Positions 1 to 6,270 of a DNA stretch of 64,000 bases are shown here, piece by piece. The first letter of the stretch is position 1. Every line of letters starts with the position of its first letter. Location: contig CAZMAR010000002.1 in NCBI GenBank assembly GCA_964564635.1, positions 434,001 through 498,000 on the forward strand, written 5' to 3'. The translations under genes were made by a program, and so were the position numbers. Origin of the DNA: Tepidaquicella sp964564635. Its GTDB lineage: Bacteria > Bacteroidota > Ignavibacteria > Tepidaquicellales > Tepidaquicellaceae. Below the pieces are notes generated by a model that searched no databases, was not told the DNA's origin, and saw nothing but the letters and a program-made list of their open reading frames with translations.

Positions 1-196
1 TGTGTACCGGGTCTATCAGATTATTATCTTCATCATATAAATTAAAAGGTGGACATACGCCAGAAGTAGAAGATTCCTTTTGAATTTTACTTTCTTTATC
101 ATTATTATTATGAGTAGAAAATACTATTATTAATAATGGAAATAGTATTAATAATACTAAAACAATTATAGTAAAAACTCTTTCTAATTTTTTCAT
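1..196 (-). CDS. Membrane-anchored or secreted protein, N-terminal fragment cut by the window edge
   Basis: The minus-strand reading frame starts with ATG at 196-194 and is still open at base 1, giving 65 codons. It begins with MKKLERVF and a hydrophobic segment of about 22 residues (about 8-29), which could be a signal anchor or signal peptide. A polar linker rich in Asn, Lys and Ser follows, then a Cys-Pro-Pro-Phe stretch where the window ends. I do not recognise the family. A strong inverted repeat lies about 50-80 bp upstream of the start, similar to the putative ArsR sites elsewhere in the window, so the gene may belong to the same regulon; that link is inference. Confidence 0.55.
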   Translation of the reverse strand, partial: MKKLERVFTIIVLVLLILFPLLIIVFSTHNNNDKESKIQKESSTSGVCPPFNLYDEDNNLIDPVH

Positions 197-242
197 AATT
201 GTTTTCTGATTTAGTTCATTACTATATAATAATTAATTTAAT

Positions 243-276
243 AAATTTTATTTTGTTAAGCAACGAAATAAAATTT
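243..276. promoter_or_regulatory. 15-bp-arm inverted repeat, ArsR-operator-like or terminator
   Basis: Arms at 243-257 and 262-276 are complementary except for one position, around a 4-base AAGC centre. The inner 20 bases (250-269) have the form ATTTTGTT-N4-AACGAAAT, which differs by one base in the arms from the palindrome at 4409-4428. It lies between the end of the 245-aa membrane protein gene and the start of the left-edge gene. No clear T-run follows on the minus strand, which favours an operator over an intrinsic terminator, but a terminator role is not excluded. Confidence 0.45.
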
Positions 277-315
277 GTTATTATTTGCAAAGATTAAATG
301 GGAAATGTACCTAAA

Positions 316-1053
316 TTACTTAATTCTACTTGTTTTATAGATGTTTATAAATAATAGGTGAGTAATTGAGAAAATGATTAATATTTCACCAATTATAAAA
401 ATAATCCAGTTAAAGTACAGAGGTTTAAATTCTGTAATTATTTTGATAAATTTCTCATTGTTTAAAAGGTTAAAAAAATCTCCTAAAAAATTGTTTTCTA
501 TTATTATTTTTGAGTAATCCCACATAAATGTTATAAATATTAGTATTGCCCCTACGATAAGAGTAATCCAAAACTTATAATTAGTTTTTATTTTATACCC
601 TTTATCTATAAAATAAATTATCAAAACAGACATTACAATCATAGTCAAAGAACATATTATAGGAGCAAGTACGGGGCTTATCCAGGGTATTGGTATTAAG
701 AACAAAATATCCCAATTTAAAATAGATGCAGGCCAGTTTAAAAAAAGTTTTAATCCAATGTAATAAACAATATCCCAAATAGCAAAAGTATATAGAAAAT
801 ATAAAAATCTTTCAAAATTATTGCTACCAGCAAGTATACCAATTGTAACCAGCATAATAATTGTTGTAATTTCTCTAAACCATTCAATAGAAATTATTTC
901 AGGTGACATTATGCTAAGCGGAAAGTCAAACCCTTGTGGATAAAATATTTTTCTTAGATATATGACTACAATTGCTTCTAAAAATCCCATAGCGAATGCA
1001 AAAACTCCAACAGTAATAAGTTTTTTCTTAAAAGTAAGAGTTTTTGAATTCAT
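316..1053 (-). CDS. Integral membrane protein of unknown function
   Basis: This 245-aa protein has about seven hydrophobic segments, starting at residues 12-32 and ending near the C-terminus, and no signal peptide, so it should sit in the inner membrane. Prolines and tryptophans cluster in the middle (a WPAS stretch, then IPIPWISPVLAP at about 121-132). I cannot assign a family or reaction. It lies about 130 bp downstream of the CcdA-like gene on the same strand and may be the last gene of the arsenic/redox operon, although the AT-rich gap (1054-1184) could hold its own promoter. No charged or cysteine motif suggests a substrate. Confidence 0.7.
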   Translation of the reverse strand: MNSKTLTFKKKLITVGVFAFAMGFLEAIVVIYLRKIFYPQGFDFPLSIMSPEIISIEWFREITTIIMLVTIGILAGSNNFERFLYFLYTFAIWDIVYYIGLKLFLNWPASILNWDILFLIPIPWISPVLAPIICSLTMIVMSVLIIYFIDKGYKIKTNYKFWITLIVGAILIFITFMWDYSKIIIENNFLGDFFNLLNNEKFIKIITEFKPLYFNWIIFIIGEILIIFSITHLLFINIYKTSRIK

Positions 1054-1184
1054 TGTTGTAGAGAATTTAATTTATTTTAATTTATATATAATTAAATTGT
1101 TTTTCAACAATGAATTTCTTCGTACTATATAGATTTTTTGTTGAATTTGATAAGAAAATATTTAATATTAACAATATTTTAACT

Positions 1185-1886
1185 TTAGAAAGTTGTGTAA
1201 ATTAAATACACACCACCCAATATAACAAGTGCGCCACAGATTTTTTTTATATATGAAACGGTTTTTGAATTCTCAGACCAGTTCAGGTATTCCTGTACTT
1301 TTTTTGTTAATGTTCCAGCAGTAACAATAACAGCACAGTGCCCAATACCAAAAGCAAGAAGAAGTAAGATAGAAAAGAGTAAATTTGCACGGGCAATTTG
1401 GAAAACAACCCCCAGTACCGGTGCCATAAAAGCAAAAGTACATGGACCAAGTCCTATACCAAAAAGAAGTCCGAGAATTAAAGCAGCAATTAAACCTTTT
1501 CTTCTGGTAGGTTTGATGTTTCTACCCTCCCAGGGCAATTTTATTATATCCATAAGGTAGAGACCAACAACTAAAAAAACCGCTGATACTAAATAATTGC
1601 CAATATTTCCAATGTCTCCCATAATTTTTCCTGCAGATGCAGTTAATATACCGATGAAAGCGATAGTTATTAAGATACCCGTTGCAAATATCAAAGATAT
1701 AGAGAATGTTCTTCCCAGAGTAATTTTCCCTTGAGAACTGATAAATCCAATTATTAAAGGAATGCTTGAGAGATGACACGGGCTTAATAATATACTCATA
1801 ATTCCCCATCCAAAAGAAGCAAATATAGAAAGCAAAACATTTCCCATAAGTGCTTTACTTAGAAAATCAAAAATTTGTTCTATCAT
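1185..1886 (-). CDS. CcdA/ArsG-like transmembrane thiol-disulfide protein
   Basis: The 233-aa protein has about six transmembrane helices and two cysteine-proline sites typical of the CcdA/DsbD family: SPCH near residues 36-39 and GPCT near 147-150. Family members pass electrons across the inner membrane between these two cysteines to extracytoplasmic thioredoxin-like partners. The next gene upstream encodes such a partner, a lipoprotein with a CIPC motif, and the block also holds an ArsF-like protein. A CcdA-related permease called ArsG accompanies ArsF in known aromatic-arsenical operons, so this could be an ArsG homologue rather than a pure electron conduit. The family call is firm; the exact role is inference. 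Confidence 0.82.
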   Translation of the reverse strand: MIEQIFDFLSKALMGNVLLSIFASFGWGIMSILLSPCHLSSIPLIIGFISSQGKITLGRTFSISLIFATGILITIAFIGILTASAGKIMGDIGNIGNYLVSAVFLVVGLYLMDIIKLPWEGRNIKPTRRKGLIAALILGLLFGIGLGPCTFAFMAPVLGVVFQIARANLLFSILLLLAFGIGHCAVIVTAGTLTKKVQEYLNWSENSKTVSYIKKICGALVILGGVYLIYTTF

Positions 1887-1927
1887 AAAAGAATTTTTTA
1901 TCTGCTATGAAAATGATTATTTCAATT

Positions 1928-2362
1928 TCAATTTACTATTTTTAGTCCTTTAGATTGTAAAAATTTATCTATCTCTTCTTCTGGGAAAAACCCCTCGTGT
2001 CGCATTAATTCAACTCCATTATTATCTAAGAACACCTGCGTTGGGATTAGAGTTATTCCAAATTTCTGCGCTGGGGCAGGGTCTTTCCATACATCATAAA
2101 ATGTTACTTTTACCTGTCCACCGTATTTTTTTTCTATTGAAGACATTATAGGTTGCATTTTTCTGCATGGGATACAGTTTACTGAACCGAGTTCTACGAA
2201 TTCAATTTTATATGTTTCTGTGTTATTTTTATTTTCCTCTTTTGAAGTAGATTGATTATTAGATGGTAATTTCTGCTGCTCACTTTTTGTATCTGATTTA
2301 TTGCAGGCGATAAATATTAGAAGTGATAATGTTATAATAGGTAACAGTTTAAGTATTCTCAT
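1928..2362 (-). CDS. Thioredoxin-fold lipoprotein (CIPC active site)
   Basis: The 144-aa protein starts with a lipoprotein signal peptide ending in a lipobox-like LIFIAC, with Cys20 as the likely lipidated residue. A Ser/Asn/Lys-rich linker and a thioredoxin-like domain follow (about 50-144). The redox site is VNCIPCRKM, and the cis-proline region reads ITLIPTQV as in thioredoxins. It should work on the outer face of a membrane, probably exchanging electrons with the CcdA-like protein encoded 41 bp downstream. Its start overlaps the end of the upstream small thioredoxin-like gene by 14 bases, so the two are surely co-transcribed. The substrate is not visible. Confidence 0.85.
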   Translation of the reverse strand: MRILKLLPIITLSLLIFIACNKSDTKSEQQKLPSNNQSTSKEENKNNTETYKIEFVELGSVNCIPCRKMQPIMSSIEKKYGGQVKVTFYDVWKDPAPAQKFGITLIPTQVFLDNNGVELMRHEGFFPEEEIDKFLQSKGLKIVN

Positions 2363-2600
2363 TTATTTCCTCCTTAATCCAGTTTAAAATTTGTTCGTCC
2401 TTAGGTAATATACCATTTGATTTTAACTTTTCATTTATAACTAATCCAGGTGTAGCCATAATTCCATACTCCAGCATCTCATCTATTTGAGTAACTTTAA
2501 CAATTTCTGCTTCAATGTTATTAGCTGTAATAATGTTTCTTACCTGTTCTTCAAGTTTTTTACAACGGGGACATCCAGTCCCAAGAATTTTTATTACCAT
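2349..2600 (-). CDS. Small redox-active disulfide protein (thioredoxin/glutaredoxin-like)
   Basis: This 83-aa cytoplasmic protein has a glutaredoxin-like fold signature: a leading beta strand, GTGCPRCKKLE with the CPRC redox site at about residues 10-13, and a MATPGLVIN segment containing the cis-proline. It matches the family often named small redox-active disulfide protein 2, which frequently neighbours DUF318/ArsP permeases. It has no signal peptide. It lies 6 bp downstream of the ArsF-like gene and overlaps the following lipoprotein gene, so it is in the middle of the operon. A role supplying electrons in metalloid handling is inferred from position only. Confidence 0.85.
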   Translation of the reverse strand: MVIKILGTGCPRCKKLEEQVRNIITANNIEAEIVKVTQIDEMLEYGIMATPGLVINEKLKSNGILPKDEQILNWIKEEINENT

Positions 2601-2606
2601 ATTGAT

Positions 2607-3068
2607 TTATTTTTGGTTTATAAAATTGTTGATTTCTTTTTCTGTATATTTGAAAAAATCTTCTTTGTTATAGCAGAACGACCAAACAGAATCAAGCCTA
2701 ATCCATTGCTTTAATGAATCTGATTCGTATTCTGTTATTACAACAGAACTAAAAGTTAATTTAAAATCATTTTTGAAATGTTGATTTTCTTCATTTTCTA
2801 TATTTAAAGGTTTGAAATCAAATCCTTTATCCGAATATTTGGTTTCTATTAATTCTTTTAAAAATGATTCCAGATTTAAACATTCTAAACATCTTGCAGT
2901 TGGGTGAAAGTAATATGCAATATATTTTTTGCTACTTTTAGAATTGTTTTTTTCCTCATTCTTTGATTGGCAACCTTCGAAAGAAATCAAAAAAACATAT
3001 AACGATAATATAGGAATTATATATTTAACGATGTGTGGATTGAAATATTTTTTCTTATTGAATTTCAT
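2607..3068 (-). CDS. ArsF-family CxxC lipoprotein
   Basis: The 153-aa protein has a hydrophobic N-terminus (about 15-30) followed by Cys33 in a lipobox-like FEGC context, then a thioredoxin-like domain beginning YIAYYFHPTARCLECLNLE with a CLEC motif. The YYFH...RC..C pattern fits proteins annotated as ArsF-family (nitrophenyl compound nitroreductase subunit), which are known from arsenical metabolism operons. I see no flavin-binding motif, so enzymatic nitroreductase activity cannot be supported from this sequence alone. It sits between the ArsP-type permease (25 bp upstream) and the small redox protein (6 bp downstream). Confidence 0.75.
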   Translation of the reverse strand: MKFNKKKYFNPHIVKYIIPILSLYVFLISFEGCQSKNEEKNNSKSSKKYIAYYFHPTARCLECLNLESFLKELIETKYSDKGFDFKPLNIENEENQHFKNDFKLTFSSVVITEYESDSLKQWIRLDSVWSFCYNKEDFFKYTEKEINNFINQK

Positions 3069-3093
3069 ACTACGAATGCAAATAATTTCTTTT

Positions 3094-4398
3094 TTAAAAT
3101 ATACTGCCGTATATTAAACCTGTTATTGTTGCCATAATTACTACAAGAGAAACATACACAACAGTCTTTTGTAACCCTATAACACTTTTTATAACAAGCA
3201 TATTTGGTAAAGATAATGCTGGACCTGCAAGCAGTAAAGCAAGTGCTGGTCCTTTACCCATTCCGCTATTAATCAATCCCTGCAAAATAGGAATCTCAGT
3301 CAAAGTTGCAAAATACATAAAGGCTCCTGTAATCGATGCAAAAAAGTTTGAAAATAGGGAATTACCACCAACAAGATTTTTAATCCATTCATTAGGTATA
3401 ATGCCATTATTACTACCTTCTGGAGACCCAAGTAGAAAACCAGCAATAAGTACTCCAGCTCCAAGCAACGGCATAATTTGTTTTGCAAAAGTCCAGGTCT
3501 CACCAAGCCAATCGTTTGCTTCTCCTTTGCTTAATGATAAAATAATTGTTATGAGAATAATTGCAGATGAAAAAGGTATTAACGGTTGTGATTTGAAAAT
3601 AAAAGAAACTGCAATGACAATAACTGCACTTATTATGACAGCTAATTTATTAAGTTTTAAAATAAAGATGAATAATGGAATCAATAACAATCCAAGCAAA
3701 CCAGTTATTAACCATTTATTAGAATAAATGAAAAACCAGAAACCTGACTCTGTATCTGGTTTTCCCCAGTTAGCAAAAACAAGAATTGCTACAAGTAAAA
3801 AGAAGTGAAATGCAGTTTGCCAGAAAGGCCTTTTTTCGGGAACCTCAGGAATATTCAGTTGTTTTTCTACTTTTTCCTTTTCTTCTTTTCTATATATGAA
3901 GGACATAATTAATCCAATTATTATACTAAATGTTACAGCACCGATTATCCTTGCCACTCCTAATTCAAGTCCTAAAACTCTTGCGGTTAATATTATTGCA
4001 AGAATATTAATTGCTGGTCCGGAATATAAAAATGCTATCGCAGGTCCTAATCCTGCTCCTCTTTTATATATTCCTGAGAATAAAGGCAAAATAGTGCAAG
4101 AGCATACCGCTAAAATTGTACCGGAAACAGATGCTACTGTATATGCAATCCACTTTTTAGCTTTAGCACCAAAATATTTTATCACGGAATTTTGACTTAC
4201 GAATACTGAAATTACACCAGCAATGAAAAACGCAGGCACCAAACATAAGAGTACATGCTCCTGAGCATACCACTTAAGTAGGATAAACCCTTCAAGAATT
4301 GAATTCTTGAAATTTATATTTTCTATTGGCATAAAATAAGCAAAAAGAAAAAATCCCAGTATCCATAAAAAACTTTTATATTGCTCTTTCCAGTTCAT
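3094..4398 (-). CDS. arsP: ArsP-type permease (DUF318 family)
   Basis: This 434-aa protein has eight or more transmembrane helices in two related halves. The first half contains the family's cysteine-rich motif AVCSCTILPLFSGIYKRG (about 98-115) followed by YSGPAINILA; the second half repeats the idea with LLAGPALSLPNM. DUF318/ArsP_1 proteins include exporters of trivalent methylarsenicals, and others of the family may move different soft metals. It is the first gene of the operon, with a perfect palindrome 11 bp upstream of its ATG that is a likely repressor site. An arsM gene on the other side of the window would supply methylated arsenic. The substrate is inferred from context. Confidence 0.85.
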   Translation of the reverse strand: MNWKEQYKSFLWILGFFLFAYFMPIENINFKNSILEGFILLKWYAQEHVLLCLVPAFFIAGVISVFVSQNSVIKYFGAKAKKWIAYTVASVSGTILAVCSCTILPLFSGIYKRGAGLGPAIAFLYSGPAINILAIILTARVLGLELGVARIIGAVTFSIIIGLIMSFIYRKEEKEKVEKQLNIPEVPEKRPFWQTAFHFFLLVAILVFANWGKPDTESGFWFFIYSNKWLITGLLGLLLIPLFIFILKLNKLAVIISAVIVIAVSFIFKSQPLIPFSSAIILITIILSLSKGEANDWLGETWTFAKQIMPLLGAGVLIAGFLLGSPEGSNNGIIPNEWIKNLVGGNSLFSNFFASITGAFMYFATLTEIPILQGLINSGMGKGPALALLLAGPALSLPNMLVIKSVIGLQKTVVYVSLVVIMATITGLIYGSIF

Positions 4399-4408
4399 AA
4401 ATTATATT

Positions 4409-4428
4409 ATTTCGTTTATTAACGAAAT
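4409..4428. promoter_or_regulatory. Putative ArsR operator in front of the permease operon
   Basis: This is a perfect inverted repeat with 8-bp arms and a TATT spacer (ATTTCGTT-TATT-AACGAAAT), ending 11 bp from the permease start codon. The core CGT(T)-TATT-(A)ACG matches the palindrome in front of arsR at 18548-18565, including the spacer. Operator function and ArsR binding are inferred. Confidence 0.6.
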
Positions 4429-4591
4429 ATAATAAGTTTATTTATGTTTTTCAATTTAAAAAGTTTTAGTTAAAATTAAATTTTATAAGAAATTTCTTGA
4501 ATAAGAATGAAAGGGTATTTTAAAGGATTGTAAAACTTTAATTTACATTATGTTTATAATTCTACGATTATCGAAATAAGATTTTTTCAAA

Positions 4592-5572
4592 TTAGTAAAA
4601 AGATTTCGATTGTAATAATTTTGAACCGTCTTCCTCTGTATAAAGTGCATATTGGAAATCAGATGTGATTGCATAAGCGCCATATTCTCCGTATTTATTC
4701 AGTGCAATAAAAGCAACCTGAATATCAAGTTTATCTTTATTCTTATATCTTTTTAATATTCTTTCTATTGTCATCTTGCATGCTTCTTCAGGTGAGTATC
4801 CATTTCTCATATATTCGACAACTGTATGGGCACCAGCAATTCTGATTACTTCTTCTCCGACACCCGTAGCAGTAGCAGCTCCAACTTCATTATCAACAAA
4901 TAAACCAGCTCCGATTATAGGGGAGTCTCCAACCCTTCCGTGCATTTTATATTTTAACCCGCTCGTCGTGCAAGCACCGGATAAATTTCCATTTTGATCA
5001 ATAGCAAGCATTCCAATAGTATCATGAATATCCTGAAAATCCCATGGTTTATATTCTGAGTTTTTTAGCCATTCTTTCCACTCTTTTTCTGCTTCTGGAG
5101 TTAAGAGGTTTTCTTTTTTGAAACCATTTGAGAGTGCAAATTGCAGGGCACCTTCACCAACAAACATAATATGTGGAGTTTTTTCCATAATAAGCCTTGC
5201 AACAGAAATAGGATGCTTTATATGTTCAAGAAAAGCGACAGAACCGCAGTTTGAAAATTCATCCATAATGCATGCATCGAGTGTAACTTTTCCATCTCTA
5301 TCAGGTAATCCGCCGTAGCCTACAGATTTAACTTTTGGGTCTCCTTCAGGTATTCTTACTCCTGCTTCAACAGCATCTAATGCTCTTCCTCCCGATGAAA
5401 GAATTTTCCAGGCTGCTTTATTGGCTTCTTCGCCGAACCACCAGGTTGAGATAACAACAGGCTTTCTAAGTTTGCCTTTTGTAAAATATCTTTTTGGATT
5501 TATTATTTTTAAGAAGGGAATTGCTGCAGTAACGAATGTTACACTTTTCAGAAATTGTCTCCTTGTACTCAT
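4592..5572 (-). CDS. N4-(beta-N-acetylglucosaminyl)-L-asparaginase (glycosylasparaginase), Tat-exported
   Basis: The 326-aa protein is an Ntn-hydrolase of the asparaginase-2 family that cleaves the GlcNAc-asparagine bond of glycopeptides. A twin-arginine signal is visible at the start (STRRQFLK followed by a hydrophobic stretch), predicting folded export to the periplasm. The self-cleavage site is HDTIGM with the nucleophile Thr185, followed by the substrate-binding GRVGDSPIIGAG and a TATGVGE segment. The length fits the family precursor, which is cut into alpha and beta chains before Thr185. It is transcribed alone or with the DUF2148 gene 30 bp upstream of its start. It may recycle glycosylated peptides taken from the environment; that use is inference. 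Confidence 0.9.
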   Translation of the reverse strand: MSTRRQFLKSVTFVTAAIPFLKIINPKRYFTKGKLRKPVVISTWWFGEEANKAAWKILSSGGRALDAVEAGVRIPEGDPKVKSVGYGGLPDRDGKVTLDACIMDEFSNCGSVAFLEHIKHPISVARLIMEKTPHIMFVGEGALQFALSNGFKKENLLTPEAEKEWKEWLKNSEYKPWDFQDIHDTIGMLAIDQNGNLSGACTTSGLKYKMHGRVGDSPIIGAGLFVDNEVGAATATGVGEEVIRIAGAHTVVEYMRNGYSPEEACKMTIERILKRYKNKDKLDIQVAFIALNKYGEYGAYAITSDFQYALYTEEDGSKLLQSKSFY

Positions 5573-5602
5573 TTGAGTTAAATTTTTTATTTATAATGAA
5601 AT

Positions 5603-6142
5603 TTATTTTCTATCAAAAAAAGGATTTTTTGAGGTAACGCTTAATGGTATTCCATAAGCAATTTTAACTTCTTCACCAAGAAGTTTCATCTCAAGTACTG
5701 CTTGTCCAACAGAGTACATTATTCTGTTATCTACTCTTTCGTTTGCGGCAACAGAAACTGCTGAACCAATTGCGATTCCAAGGTCTCCTGTGTTGAATAC
5801 GCAAGGTACTAATGGATATTTTTCCTTTTCTTCACAGTTAGCAAATCCACACATACCGCAGGGGCTTAAGTTAAAAACTTTTATTTTAGATCCAATTAAG
5901 AAAAGCGCCTCTGCAATTAAAATATTGTTAGCGTCTCTAATAAAGAACTGTGGAGCAACTCGTTTTTCAGCCATTTCCAACATCTTTGCTGCAATTTCTT
6001 TTATAAGTTCTTTTTCAGCTATTGCGATTACAAGTAAATCTACACCTCTTGCTTTTGGAGCAGTTCTTGCCGCTATTAACATTTTTTCTGCTACTGAACG
6101 AACGGTTTTATTTCTGATTGATTCTTCAAATGTTAATTCCAT
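5603..6142 (-). CDS. DUF2148 (ferredoxin-domain) protein
   Basis: The 179-aa cytoplasmic protein matches the DUF2148 family: a helical N-terminus containing TAPKARGVDLL, then a cysteine cluster (SPCGMCGFANCEEKEKYPLVPC, about 93-114) and a C-terminal half with a Gly/Ala-rich IAIGSAVSVAANERVDNR. The four cysteines suggest iron-sulfur or metal binding, but the function of the family is not established. It lies directly upstream of the glycosylasparaginase gene, with 30 bp between the two, although no functional link is evident. Confidence 0.85.
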   Translation of the reverse strand: MELTFEESIRNKTVRSVAEKMLIAARTAPKARGVDLLVIAIAEKELIKEIAAKMLEMAEKRVAPQFFIRDANNILIAEALFLIGSKIKVFNLSPCGMCGFANCEEKEKYPLVPCVFNTGDLGIAIGSAVSVAANERVDNRIMYSVGQAVLEMKLLGEEVKIAYGIPLSVTSKNPFFDRK

Positions 6143-6270
6143 ATTTATTAATTTTGTTTAAAAATAAACAAATAAATTTATTTTGGGAATAATTATGATA
6201 GTTATTTAAAATTAATATAATTATTCAGAATATAAAATTATTTTCTAAATATTATTTTTGAAGAATTATC

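Noticed and set aside
1051..1112. CATTGTTG...CAACAATG inverted repeat upstream of the 245-aa membrane protein
   Set aside because: The arms are short, the loop is nearly 50 bases of almost pure A/T, and no similar site occurs elsewhere.
3401..4195. Open frames on the plus strand opposite the permease gene
   Set aside because: They mirror the codons of a clear minus-strand membrane protein, have no start signals and no recognisable protein pattern.
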